DNA of 64,000 nt, from NCBI GenBank assembly GCA_029721435.1, contig CM056583.1:55736120-55800119 (forward strand), written 5' to 3'. The notes under the pieces are model-generated. The model was not told where the DNA came from, ran no database searches, and saw only the letters and a program-made list of their open reading frames with translations. This document shows positions 43,444 to 54,448 of this stretch, one piece after another. The position numbers and the translations under genes are program-made. Position 1 is the first letter of the stretch. Each line of letters opens with the position of its first letter. The DNA comes from Gymnothorax reevesii (lineage: Eukaryota; Chordata; Actinopteri; Anguilliformes; Muraenidae).

Positions 43444-44470
43444 TGTTGTGTTCCAGGGTTCTCAGTATTGTTCATGGTTTTAACAGTTTCATGTTTCAAG
43501 ATTTCATAGTTCATAGTTTCACGTTTCATAGCCATGTTCATAGTCACAGTTTTAACAGTTTCTTGTATCAGGTTCAAGCATTTCATTATTCATGTCCATG
43601 TCCATGTTTTTACTTTTCCATGTTTTGTTTCATGCCAGGTCTGCCATGCCACTCCACCGCTTGTCTGCGTTCCGCCCCGTGCCTTCGTTGCTGCACATTT
43701 CTGAGCTCTGGTTGGCTTTGGTATTTCCCTCTTCCTTCTGTGCTGTGCTGATTCGGGGCTCTCTAAGCTTAATTGGCAATTAACTGTTTAAGTTACTAAC
43801 ATTTACTAACACTCACTGGGTGGTGTAATTCTTAGATAGGCACATTACTAATATTACTAATTTAGACAGGGAGTTTATTGTCATGATTCCTGCTTTGCTA
43901 TTTCAAGATCTTGCTGTGCTTTTCTGTTCTTAACATTCATGCTTGCTTCCAAACTGCATACTTAATTGGTACTTAAGCTGAGCACGCTCATTCTCTTAAT
44001 GAGCAAGTCTTGTCAACCAATCTTGTCCATGTCTTGATCTTGCCATGCCTCTTGTTTCTCTCTCTCCAGGTGTTACCCCTCATGTCATGATTTCCAAGCC
44101 TTTATCTGGTTGCGGTGGAAGTTGGCTGGCAGACAGTGTCTCGCGTCTCATTTCATGTGCAAGTTTAGCCAAGTTCTTTTGTCAAGATTCCCTAGCATTT
44201 CTAGTTTCAAGTCTCGTCCCAGCCTCTTGTTTTGTGTGTATATATTTAGTCTTGTTATTTATTTTTCTTGATCCTCTCGCCTGGAGTTTCCAGTGCCTTT
44301 TGTTTTTTGCCTTTTGCATTTATTGTTTATAGCTCTGTGTAGCTTACCTTAGTTTGTTTTTTGCAACCCTTTGGGCCAAGTTTTTTGTTGGCCCTCGTGC
44401 CTGTTTTGTTTTGGTTTAAATAAAATCCTCATTCCCTTTTCCCGCATCTGGTGTCACTGATTCCATATCA
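43444..44470 (+). repeat. 3' LTR of gypsy element
   Basis: 1027 bp, same sequence as 37737-38763. AATAAA at 44419-44424 would provide the element's poly(A) signal. It follows the purine tract AAGGGGGGGG plus TAC. Confidence 0.95.
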
Positions 44471-44711
44471 GCTTGTCTCTCTGATAGAACTATTCCTGTG
44501 TACCAGACCCATTTCTGTCCGACTACGATTACTGTGATTGCTGCCCTGGTTTTTGATACTATTTTTGCCCAACTGGTTTTTGACTTTTGGATTGTGGACT
44601 TTGTACAGTTGCTTTTCGCCCTGCGGGGGTTACCCCCCTTTACCAATTAAACAAGCTCTACTGCATTTCCTGGTTCTCGCGACTGGTTCCTGATAGGTAC
44701 TCAACAATACC

Positions 44712-45263
44712 TATATGTTTATATAGGTTCTTTCCATGTGGGAATTTACAAGTAAGAATCCTTGTTATTTCATCCCTGTAGGAAAAATTCATTAACCACA
44801 GTGAAATGCTCAAATAGATGTGGGGATGAAAATGGCTTTTGAAAGGCATGTTGACTTGAATGAATGTTCTTCTGTGTACTTTTATTTTGTTGTTTTTGTT
44901 TTACTTTGCTTCATTCAGTCTAAGGACCTCTGAGCCATATTAATCTAGAAACTGCATTACAGACAAGATAGAAAACATCGCATTTGGTGGATGTAACAGT
45001 GTAGTGTACAACCTTTCAGTGGATGTGTATGAGCTGTAATGATGTGAATCCAATTTTATCTAATGTGGTGAATCTGGCAGTGACTTTGAGTTGAAAAAAT
45101 GCTTAATTGATGAAATAAACATAATCAAACCATTTTATTTTTATACATTTCCTTCTCTTCCACGATACACAACTCAATCTTCACAGAATGGAAATAGCTA
45201 TGGTCTAGAAAGAATTGATGATTTTGTTATTGTCAATGTTTCAGGAAAAAAATGTAACAAATA
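44712..45263. other. unclassified host-element sequence between gypsy/LTR nest and Tc1
   Basis: Belongs to the AT-rich element that split the mariner. It carries TATATAGGTTCTTTCCATGT followed by GGGA (about 44720-44743), which recurs as a direct copy at about 47376-47399. No gene is seen. Confidence 0.45.
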
Positions 45264-46883
45264 TACTGCTCAAAATTTGATTGGGATCATAGGAATGTTT
45301 TTGTGAAATGACTTGTAAATTTGGTAACTGCCACTGATGAACAATATATTGGATAAATGACATGCAGTCAGACACAAAACACATTTGCGAGTGCATTTCA
45401 TGACATTAAATGAGAGTACAGCCTCACATTTTGGCTTTGACTAAAACTTCACCATTTCAACTCAGACGTGTGTGTTGCTTGTTGGTGAAAATTTGGAAGT
45501 TACCAAATTTTTTTGCATCACATTTAGCAATAACAATGTCGCATAGACGTCGATAGACTTCAGAGCAATTGGAAAGATGCATTGGAATTCTTGACTCTGG
45601 CTTCTTACAACGTCACGCTGCTAATGCACTTAACATCAGCCAAAGTGTTGTGAACAGAGCGTGGAACCGACATCAAACGTTTGGTACAGCAGCACACCAT
45701 CATGGGGGTGGTTGTCAGAGATCAACTACACAACGACAAGACCACTTTCTCACACTTCAGGCACGACGTCATCCTTTCTGGACAGCCACCACCCTACGAA
45801 ATGACCTTCATAACGCCTCGGGGGTCAGGGTATCCACTCATACGATATGGAATCATCTTCATACTGCCGCCCACAACTCAAGAAGGCCATGTGTTCGAAT
45901 CCCACTGACCGTGCATCATTGGCGTGACAAAAAAAGCAGCCATTGAATATATGTAAAAGTAGAGGAACTGAGCAGGCAGAAAACAGTTTGGATTGAGCTC
46001 ACGATCATGTCACATGGACACACAACGATTGGGCTCCAGTTCTCTTTACTGATGAGTCCCGATATTACTTTGACTTTACTGACAGGAGGCAATGGGTGTG
46101 GCGAAGACAACGCGAGCAATTTAATGATGCCTACATCAACGAACACGAGCGTTATGGTGGCGGATCAATTATAGTCTGGGGAGGAATAAGCAGGAACGGC
46201 AGAACAGACCTGCATGTCATGGGAAGAGGGACGATGACAGGGGTATGGTACAGGGATGAGATCCTCAAAGTGTACGTAAGACCATACGCTGGTGCTGTTG
46301 GCCCTGATTTCATCTTGATGGATGATAACGCCCGTCCCCATCGTGCTAGGGTGGTGAATCAATCCCTAGAGCAGGAGACAATTGTCTGCATGGACTGGCC
46401 CGCGCATTCGCCGGACCTAAACCCTATCGAGCATGTGTGGAGCATGCTGCAGGTCGCCATTTCCGGTCGTAGGGCACAAACTACAACTCTAGAAGAGCTC
46501 AGATATGCCCTAGTTGAAGAATGGAACAACATTCCAATTGCAAGCATCTGGGTTCTGATTGACAGTATGACCCGACGTTGTCAAGCCGTCATGCAAGCTA
46601 GGGGAGGCCATACCCGTTATTGACATTAACTGTGGTAATGAAACATCACACAAACACTGTCTGTTTTCACTTTACATGTCAGGGGTGAAACCATGAAGTG
46701 TTCGTGAAAGCTAAAAGTGTGAGGCTGCACGCTCATTAAATGTCATGAAATGCACTTGCAAATGTGTTTTGTGTCTGACTGCATGTCATTTATCCAATAT
46801 ATTGTTCATCAGTGGCAGTTACCAAATTTGCATGTCATTTCACAAAAAAAATTCCTATGATCCCTATCAAATTTTGAGTAGTA
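45264..46883 (+). mobile_element. Tc1-like transposon A with ~180-bp inverted repeats
   Basis: Termini TACTGCTCAAAATTTGATTG and CAAATTTTGAGTAGTA, flanked by TA. The inverted repeats extend about 180 bp: GACATGCAGTCAGACACAAA at about 45360 mirrors TTTGTGTCTGACTGCATGTC at about 46768. The element is about 1.62 kb, the normal size for Tc1, and carries a damaged transposase. Confidence 0.85.
45536..46623 (+). pseudogene. Tc1 transposase A (frameshifted)
   Basis: DDE transposase that moves Tc1 elements by cut and paste. From ATG 45536, TAG at 45554 interrupts the frame after six codons. It then reads through the helix-turn-helix domain (NALNISQSVVNRAWNRHQTF) and the second DNA-binding part to a stop at 45944-45946. 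A change of frame before 46051 gives a second intact stretch with all three catalytic residues: Asp at 46051 (FTDESRYY), Asp at 46324 (LMDDNARPH) and Glu at 46429 (DLNPIEHVW), a DD34E spacing. It ends RGGHTRY and TGA. The catalytic half is well preserved; the early stop and frameshift should stop function. Confidence 0.85.
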
Positions 46884-47398
46884 TATATAGTATTAGATAT
46901 TTGTGTTGATATCATAGCTTTTTGTCTCCTCTCACTTGCCATAGTTAATAATGACTGGTTTACTCTTACCATGCCGTTGTCACATGTCAACATGTATTTA
47001 GGATCAAATGTGATGCCAATTTCACATGTTCACATGCGATTAATAAGTTATTGCGTAAAATTCTTGTTATTTCTGAAAGAGAGACTTTGGACTAATATGC
47101 AGATATTACATTGAGAATAAAAATATGAGCTTGGCATCATGTATGACAGTTGCAAAAGTGAGATATGAGCTATACAATCAATAGGTATGACAAACAGAAC
47201 CAGCCACTGGGTATAGGAGCTATATAGGAGACATATACTCTGTATGTACATATAGGGGCTACATGTGAAAATAAAGAAGTGATATAGGAGACCTATATGC
47301 CAACTATAAGCACACATATGTACCTGAATTTGGCCTATATGTGGCATATATGCTGCACATATGCATATATATGTTCATATAGATTCTTTCCATGTGGG
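46884..47398. other. unclassified AT-rich sequence, right part of the element that split the mariner
   Basis: Contains several TATAGGAG/CTATATG motifs (about 47213-47310) and ends ATTCTTTCCATGTGGGA just before mariner coding sequence resumes at 47399. The left counterpart begins at about 36155. The element's class is unknown. Confidence 0.45.
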
Positions 47399-47672
47399 AT
47401 TTCAGCAAAACAATGCCAAGCCACATTCTGCACGTGTTACAAGAGCGTGGTTTTGTCGTAGAAGAGTGCGGGTAATAGAGTGGCCTGCCTGCTGTCCAAA
47501 CCTGTCTCCCATTGAAAATGTTTGTGCATTATGAAGCGCAAAATACGACAATGGAGACTCCGGGCTGTTGAGCAACTGAAGTTCAACATCAAGCAAGAAT
47601 TCCACCAACAAAGCTTCTACAATTAGTGTACTCAGTTCCCAAATGCTTCTTGAGTGTTGTGAAAAGGAATGG
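47399..47672 (+). pseudogene. mariner transposase, C-terminal part (broken)
   Basis: Continuation of the transposase split at 36153. It shows QQNNAKPHSARVTRAW (about 47403-47450; the usual second catalytic Asp of QDNAKPH is Asn here), then EWPACCPNLSPIENV (about 47478-47522), with the third acidic residue present, then a frameshifted tail. The right terminus follows at about 47875-47913. Confidence 0.75.
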
Positions 47673-48009
47673 TGATGTAACACTGTGGTAAACTTGCCCC
47701 TGTCCCAGCTTTTGTGAAATGTGTGGCAGGCATCAAAATGAGTGAATATTTCCAAAATAACAATGAAGTTTATCAGCTTAACTTTGAACATTAAATATTT
47801 TGTCTTTGTAGTGTGCTCAATTGATTACAGGTCGAAAATGATTTTCAAATCATTGTATTCTGTTTTTATTCATGTTTTATGCAACGTCTCAACTTCATTG
47901 GAATTGGGGTTTACATTATCTGTACTTGAAATATTACTAGTGATGCATGACATCCAATTTATTGCACGCCTGGTTAGTCATGATTTACTCCTTGCATGAT
48001 ATAATGTCA

Positions 48010-48790
48010 GGGAAAAAATAAACTTGGCAGCCCGGACCATTACATTACCTCCATTACCTTGATTGTTGGTATGCTGCTCATATTACGGGATGCGGTGTTA
48101 GCTTTGTGCCCGATGAAATGGGACCCATGTCTTCCAAAAAGTCTCACTTTTGACTCATCAGTACATAGAATATCATACCACAGGTCTTGGGGGTCATGAA
48201 GATGTTTTTTATGGTAAATATGAGACATGACTTCGTGTTTTTTTTTGTCGGCAGGAGTTTTTTGCCTTGCAGCTCTCTTATTGACTCTAATTTTGCCAAA
48301 TTTCTGTCTGAACTTTCTGAATCATGAATGCTGGCTTTAACTGAGGCAAGAGAGGCCTGGAGTTCTTTAGATGTTAATCTGGGTTCTTTAGTGACCTCTT
48401 GGATGAGTTGTCAATTAACTCTGAGAGGGATTTTGGTAGTTCGGCCACTCCTGGGAAGGTACACCACTGTTCAAAGTTTTTCCCATAAAGGCTAGATAAT
48501 TGCTCTCACTGTGGTTCACTCAGGTTCCAGAGCCTTAGAAAGACTTTCTTTCCCCTCCCAGACTGATAGATGCCAAATATGTCATTTCTCATCTGCCCCT
48601 GAATTTCTTTAGATTGCAGCATCATGTGTTGCTTTTGCCTTCTTCACACTGCCAGACAGGTCCCATTTAAACGAGGTTTAGATTCTGCAAGGCTGGTAGT
48701 AATCATGCCTGGGTCTGCTTAATTAAATTTAACTTGATGATTAATTAAATTTGTTTTATTAGGTCTTAACTGATGCGGTGACTACTTTTT
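48010..48790 (-). pseudogene. Tc1-like transposon relic C (reverse)
   Basis: On the minus strand, from about 48680 down to 48040, it follows the order of a common fish Tc1: LQSKEIQGQMRNDIFGIYQS (near 48610-48560), a region that reads as repeated stops and shifts, then YDILCTDESKVRLFGRHGS (about 48170-48110) carrying the first catalytic Asp, and SSIPTIKVMEVM. Sequence beyond that, with the other catalytic residues, is missing. Dead and truncated. Confidence 0.65.
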
Positions 48791-48860
48791 CATAACGGAC
48801 GAGGTTGGGCTGGATTGCTCAGTGAGCAAAACATCCCCTTCTGGAGTTGCGATTGCAACA

Positions 48861-50455
48861 TACAGTGGTGCTTGAAAGTTTGTGAACCCTTCAGAATTTT
48901 CTTTATTTCTGCATAAATATGACCTAAAAAAAATCATCAAATTTTCACACAAGTCCTAAAAGTAGAAAAAGAGAACCCAGTTAAAGAAATGAGACAAAAA
49001 TATTATACATGGCCCTTTATTTATTGACTAAAATGATACAATATTACATATCTGTGAGTGGCAAAGGTATGTGAACCTCTCGAATTAGCAGTTAATTAGA
49101 AGGTGAAACTAGAGTCGGGCATTTTCAATCAAAGGGATGACAATCAGGTGTTGGTGGGAACCCTGTTTTATTTTAAGAACAGGGATCTATCAAAGTCTGA
49201 TCTTCACAACACGTTTGTGGAAGTGTATCATATCACGAACAAAGGAGATTTCTGAGGACCTCAGAAAAGGGGCTGTTGATGCTCATCAGGCTGGAAAAGG
49301 CTACAAAACCATCTCTGAAGAGTTTGGACTCCACCAATCCACAGTCAGACAGATTCTGTACAAATGGAGGAAATGCAAGACCATTGTTACCCTCCCCAGG
49401 TTGACCAACAAAGATCACTCCAAGAGCAAGGCGTGTAATAGTCGGTGAGGTCATAACGGACCCCAGGGTAACTTCTAAGCAATTGCAGGCCTCTCTCTCA
49501 CAGACTAATGTTAATGTTCATGAGTCCACCATCAGGAGAACACTGAACGACAATGGTGTGCATTGGTGTGCAGTCTCCTAAAAGAACATTGCTGCTCATC
49601 TGCAATTTGCTAAAGATCACATGGACAAGCCAGAAAGCTACTGGGAAAGTGTTTTGTGGACGGATGAGACTAATACAGAACTTTTTTTGTTTAAATGAGA
49701 AGCGTTATGCTTGGAGAAAGGAAAACACTGCAATCCAGCATAAGAACCATATCCCATCTGTGAAACATGGTGGTGTTTCATTATGGTTTGGGTCTGTTTT
49801 GCTGCGTCTGGGCCAGGACGGCTTGCCATCATTGATGGAACTATGAATTCTGAATTATACCAGCGAATTCTAAAGAAAAATGTCCGTACATCTGTCCATG
49901 AACTGAATCTAAAGAGAAAGTGGGTCATGCAGCAAGACAAAGACCCCAAGCACACAAGTCGTTCTACCAAAGAATGGTTAAAGAAGAATAAAGTTAATGT
50001 TTTGGAATGGCCAAGTCAAAGTCCTGACCTTAATCCAATCAAAATGTTGTGGAAGGACCTGAAGCAAGCAGTTAATGTGAGGAAACCCACCAACATTCCA
50101 GAGTTGAAGCTGTTCTGTATGAAGGACTGGACTAAAATTCCTCCAAGTTGATGTGCAGGACTGATCAACGGTTACAGGAAATGTTTAGTTGCAGTTATAG
50201 CTGCACAAGGGGGTCACGCCAGATACTGAAAGCCAGATACTGGAAGCAAAGGTTCACATACTTTTGCCACTCACAGATATGTAATATTGTATCATTTACC
50301 TCAATAAATAAATGACCTAATATAATATTTTTGTCTCGTTTGTTTGACTGGGTTCTCTTTACCTGCTGTCAGGACTTGTGTGAAAATCTGATGTCATATT
50401 TATGCAGAAATATAGAAAATTCTAAAGGGTTCACAAACTTTCAAGCACCACTGTA
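48861..50455 (+). mobile_element. Tc1-like transposon B, nearly full length
   Basis: Ends TACAGTGGTGCTTGAAAGTT and AACTTTCAAGCACCACTGTA are perfect inverses including the TA target duplication. Inverted similarity extends about 220 bp, since ACATATCTGTGAGTGGCAAA at about 49046 mirrors TTTGCCACTCACAGATATGT at about 50264. The 1.59-kb size is typical of the family. The transposase is broken. Confidence 0.9.
49229..50151 (+). pseudogene. Tc1 transposase B, frameshifted, third catalytic residue changed
   Basis: Starts where the family's ATG codon has been lost, with RTKEISEDLRKGAVDAHQAG and GLHQSTVRQILYKWRK, the paired helix-turn-helix region. It drifts out of frame near 49420 and again near 49560-49680 (VLWTDETN, first Asp near 49662). 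From 49783 to 50151 it is open: FAASGPGRLAIIDGTMNSEL, QQDKDPKHTSRSTKEW (second Asp), then SPDLNPIKMLW. In related transposases the last motif is NPIEMLW; the codon at 50041-50043 is AAA, so the catalytic Glu is Lys. With the frameshifts, this copy is inactive. Confidence 0.85.
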
Positions 50456-50529
50456 CGTCTCATGAGTCTATCTGCAGCATATGTGCAAAGTTTAAAGGAT
50501 GTCCCATGAAAACTCTAGGATAGAGTTGA

Positions 50530-50755
50530 TCTCACCAGCTAAATACCGTCCGTTATGGACAGACGGACAGACAGACAGAAGGACTGTGCCACGACATAAA
50601 CCCCTTTTTGGGGGTCACCCAGCAGGGATAAAAATGCATTTTGTGTTTACTTGGGTTATCTGTTTCTAATATTAAAATAACTGTGATAATCTGAAACATT
50701 GAAGGGTGACAATTCACATGGGAGCAAATACTTCTTTTTACAGCATTGTGTTCCT
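50530..50755. repeat. TCTG/CAGA repeat and Tc1 end remnant
   Basis: CCGTTATGGACAGACGGACA plus GACAGACAGAAGG (50549-50582) is followed by GGGGGTCACCCAGCAGGGAT. From 50640, ATTTTGTGTTTACTTGGGTT and AATCTGAAACATTGAAGGGT resemble a Tc1 right end, as at 2085-2275. Confidence 0.4.
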
Positions 50756-51021
50756 GTGGGGGTGGGGTGTCTTGATTCTATCCCAGCATACAATGGGTAA
50801 GAGGCTGGGGCAGATCCTGGACAATTCACCACTCCATCACAGGAATCCCACACCATTCACTCGCACACTCATACCATCCGCAATTCACAGTATCCAATTA
50901 GCTTGGTCTGCATGACCTTGGACTGTGGGAGGAAACTGAAAGGCCCCAGCCCAAAGTGTTACCCTTAACCTTTATCCTGTGACCTAAGAGCACAACCCAC
51001 TCAGCCAGCATGGTGCCTACT
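50745..51021 (-). mobile_element. old SINE/LINE-tail repeat (reverse)
   Basis: TTGATTCTATCCCAGCATAC, AATTCACAGTATCCAATTAG, GCATGACCTTGGACTGTGGG plus AGGAAACTG closely resemble the very common fish repeat reading TCTATCCCAGC...CATGTCTTTGGACTGTGGGAGGAAAC. It ends with a tRNA-like region (AGCACAACCCACTCAGCCAG), the head in reverse orientation. Confidence 0.55.
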
Positions 51022-52681
51022 CCAAATATTCATTATTTAAATCAGTCTTGTGGGTTACTTGATGGTGCAATTTTGACTCATAACACTGGTAATCTGAAAC
51101 TGTGAGTCGTGTAGGACTTCAGCTATTGAACAGCAAAGCACAACGTTTTTACACCATGCCCCTGTCTGTTATAACTGCTCCAGCTACAATACATTTTCAT
51201 ATAATATTTTGTTAATTCTACATACCCATTGTTTTCTAAGGTTATGTTGGTGATTATTTGGCAGCAGCAAGCAGTCACACATACATTTTTTCTGAGACAT
51301 TTATCACATATTAATTGTAAGTTATGCGGTCAGGCAGTCAAAGTATCGACCGTGTCAACACAACTAGTATCAACAATGAAAAATGCAGATGATTAAATTG
51401 TTGGACTCACATACTTTTGTGCTATTTCCCAGCTTTTGGATGCTGCAGAACCTTGCCACGTTGCTGGTAACTTGTTGCTGGAGTAAGTTTGAAGAACTGC
51501 ACTTCCGCTACTTTTGATTGCGTGATAACACACGGACGGTCAGATCATCAATAACTGCTAATATAAAGGAAAGGCATATATCTTGTCTGTGGAAGAAACA
51601 TATGTAATGAATGAATGAGATATGTGCAGATATAAAGTGCTATATGGTGCCCCAGTCTCCCTACTACTGCACATAATTTTTCAATATCCATGACAGGAAC
51701 ATGGCGCATTTCAAATACAACACTGATGCAAAAATTATCCTTAAAAATGTATCAGTATGTACCCTGTGCTTTTTATCATGAGTTAAGTGGCACACAGAGG
51801 TTGGAAGGAAGCAGTACATATCACCTGCGGCCAAAATGGCGATCGGGCAGAAATTGCGGCCGACACAGAAACAAGTGAATGATGGATTAAAAAAGGAAGA
51901 TTCTGGCAGAGGGCAGAATGGAAAGATAGAGCAGTAACCCATGGTCATCAATCAGCAAATGTGCAAAGAACAGGGCATAACAAGGTAAGGTAAACCCCAG
52001 GAAAATAATGCATCTCAGTTATCCTTTCCTATTCCTATTCAATGGGCATTAAGTTTTTTTTTTTTTTTTTTTTTTACCACGGTAGCTTCCAAAGAGACAA
52101 TGTCCACAGAATATCAAAAACCTCTTCAACTGTACAGAATGTGATGGAGTGAAGATGCATCTGTCATGGGACTCATTCCATAGCAACTTGCAAGAATGAT
52201 TACTTGTTGATGGTACACTATTGGCAAGAGAAGATTTCAGGTTTTCATCAGCAATCCAGCTGATCCTGAGAAAGCATTATGTGTATTTAAACAGTGTACT
52301 AAAGCTTATTTACAGTATCTCTGCTACCTTCAGTTGCTTTCACAAGAGGAAATAGAAGGAGCTGAAAGAGTGCTTGTGTTTGAAATTCTTGGGGAAATTG
52401 GGAGTGCTTGTGCATGAAGTCCTCTCTTTATTTGCTATGAGATTCAGCCATTCAGTCTTTTTCACTGTGATGAATAGAGATAGAAAAATAAACAGTTAAT
52501 GCTTAGTAGGCTGCAATTATATGTACAGTTTATAAGCAATGTGAACACTGAAAATAAACCACTGAGTAGGAGGCAAGCTAGCTTCTGCTCTTTATTATCA
52601 GGGAGGGATAATCTTACAGTGAAGGAAAGCAATAGATACACCAATAGCACTGAAGGTGCTGGACACCTATTGTTTTAATCA

Positions 52682-52718
<37 letters not shown>

Positions 52719-53287
52719 CATCAAGTTTCACGAGGCTTCATGTTTCTGCCTAAAGCCCTCCAGCACCATCAATGGTACAACTGTGGAGGAGCATTTATGC
52801 AGGTTTTTTAATGCCTGATTTTCAAAAATGAAGTACACGTGGATTCCTGGGAGCAAGTCTATTTCAATTCACCACATTATGTTAATTTCTGATTTTTTGA
52901 TTTTACTTTAAGGTTAAATGCTTCACAGGTCATAAATCTGTCCAATTTTCAACAAAATTGGTACAGATGATCTTCACAAAGTCCTAACAAAGTTACCTGC
53001 CCTGCTGGATTGCTTGGCCTCCTCATTAGGGCTTACAGCAATATTTATTAATATTCTGCCAATTTATGTGTAAAATATCTCAAGAACAGCTTGGCTGCTC
53101 TTTCTGAAGACTCTGATTCAGATAGAGGGCTTAGAATGAGTAAGATACAGTAATTTTGGTTTCCACAGGCCCGTGTCAGTAGGGCCATTGTTGGGTCAAA
53201 GTTGTGACTTTCTAAGGCTTGTAACTCTGGCTTTGATTGTTCCAGAGCTTCAGGACAGGCAGAGGCAGAAGCTCATGCTCAGCAATC
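51022..53287. other. intergenic DNA, microsatellites only
   Basis: Contains a T homopolymer (about 52053-52075) and an ATT/TTA trinucleotide array (about 52684-52718). I see no gene or transposon. Confidence 0.5.
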
Positions 53288-53480
53288 TGGTAGTTGGGGA
53301 CCGGTTTCACAAAGGCCTTGCAAAAAATGAGAGATGCAAGGGCTTAGCGAAGCGATTGCAACCAAGCAACTATAGCAAAGCAAGGTGTTCACAAAAGCCT
53401 TCACTAACTATCCGCTATAGCGTTACTTTTAGCGAAGTCGCAATTCGTGCGTGGCCTTGTCTTCCGACAATTTTCGAGCC
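53288..53480. repeat. possible MITE fragment with GACCGGTTTCACAAA
   Basis: GGGGACCGGTTTCACAAAGG resembles MITE termini of the type seen at 12510 (GGGCCCGTATTCACAAAG). An internal inverted repeat pairs TATAGCAAAGCAAGGTGTTCA with TTCACTAACTATCCGC only loosely, and no right end is found. Confidence 0.3.
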
Positions 53481-53790
53481 CTGTCTCATCCCAATGTGTG
53501 ATATATTGATGGTACCTGTCCAAGCGCTTGTGGCGCCCTTATTTGACAGCAAGTAAAAACTAACCTTACCCCTAGCCATAAACCCAAACCCTAACACTCA
53601 GCATCACATAAATACGTCAAAAGCTTCCTATTGCATTGTATATCAATGCTTGGTCAGGTAGCATCACTATATAACAAGTCAGCATGAGGAAATTGGCCCT
53701 ATTGTCCCATCATGATGCAGAAAGTGTACCTGCAACATGTCAACAATACTCAGTTCAGTTCAAGCATAGATGGGGTTGTGGTCGATTCTA

Positions 53791-54286
53791 CAACCCTACC
53801 TCCAAAAAAGGGGATGCCGTGTAAAATGTAAATAAAAAGAGAATGCAATGATTTGCAAATCTCATGAACAGACATTTTATTCACAATAGAACATAAACAA
53901 AATATCAGATGTTGAAAATGAGACAATTTACCGTTTCATGAAAAATATTCGCTCATTTTGAATTTGATGACAGCAAGACAGCTCAAAAAAGTTGGGATAG
54001 GGGGATGTTTACCATTGTTTAGATTCCCAGTCTGCAAACATCTGGGAAATGAGGCGATAAATTGCTAAAGTTTTGGGAGAGGAATGCTGTCCCACTCTTG
54101 TCAGATGCAGGGCTCTAGCTGCTGAACAGTCCTGTATCTTCTTTGCCAGATTTTTTCGTGTTTCAATGTGCCAAATGTTTTCTATTAGTGCGTTGTGTGG
54201 ACTACAAACTGGTCTGTTCAGCACTCAGACTCTCTGTTTTCATTTACAACTTACACAGCATCCCAACTTATTTGGAATTGGGGTTG
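53791..54286 (-). mobile_element. mariner deletion derivative (reverse)
   Basis: Termini CAACCCTACCTCC... GATGCCGTGTAAAATGTAAA and CAGCATCCCAACTTATTTGG plus AATTGGGGTTG are inverted and of the same type as the mariner at 34280-47913. On the minus strand about 54200-54010 still encodes a transposase C terminus (ALIENIWHIETRKNLAKK then HSSPKTLAIYRLISQMFADW). The rest is deleted, leaving about 0.5 kb. It is a non-autonomous copy of a mariner related to, but diverged from, the first. Confidence 0.75.
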
Positions 54287-54448
54287 TCTTGCGACAAATT
54301 AAAATGTCTTAATTTTGGGTCTCTTTCTTGCAATAAGATTTCCATCAATACAACCAATGATGTTTGTTATTCATGGACGGCGTTCATTGAAATACCCCTC
54401 CTTAATTTCTTGTTGGCGATCTTGTTCCTGCGAGAACTTGAAGAAACA

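Larger units (their letters stand above)
37737..44470 (+). mobile_element. complete Ty3/gypsy chromovirus-type LTR retrotransposon
   Basis: A 6734-bp element with two LTRs of 1027 bp that look identical by eye, TG...CA ends and a perfect 5-bp target duplication GCTTG (37732-37736 and 44471-44475). Order: LTR, a possible self-primer binding site, one gag-pol frame (38793-43100), an untranslated repeat-rich tail, a purine tract (43431-43440), LTR. The domain order protease-RT-RNase H-integrase-chromodomain places it among chromoviruses, of the type represented in fish by the sushi group. Identical LTRs point to recent insertion. The only visible lesion is an amber codon in gag (39009-39011). 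Confidence 0.93.
36723..44706 (+). mobile_element. older solo LTR (family 1), split by the gypsy element
   Basis: Two pieces, 36723-37736 and 44476-44706, together about 1245 bp, begin TGCTATGATTCTG and end GGTACTCAACA. They are flanked by a perfect 5-bp duplication, ATACC (36718-36722 and 44707-44711), with TG...CA ends as expected of an LTR. The right piece has CCAATTAAACAAG, a possible weak poly(A) region. Phrases such as TTGCCCGACTTT, GCCCGACTACGAGAT and TTTTTGCCCAACTGG are typical of gypsy LTRs in fish. No internal region remains, so it is a solo LTR into which the younger gypsy inserted at 37732-37736. Confidence 0.7.
34280..47913 (+). mobile_element. mariner-type transposon relic holding a nest of younger insertions
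   Basis: Left terminus CAAACCCCGATTCCAATGAA plus GTTGGCACGTTGTG follows a TA; the right terminus CAACTTCATTGGAATTGGGG plus TTT is its inverse. Such ends (near CCCCAATTCCAATGAAGTTGGGACGT) belong to a mariner family common in fish. Inside are the two halves of its transposase (35447-36153 and 47399-47672). About 11.2 kb of later insertions (36156-47398) separates the halves. A further roughly 830-bp stretch of unknown origin (about 34353-35188) separates the left terminus from the rest of the left non-coding region. Removing these would leave a mariner of ordinary size, about 1.5 kb. Confidence 0.8.
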
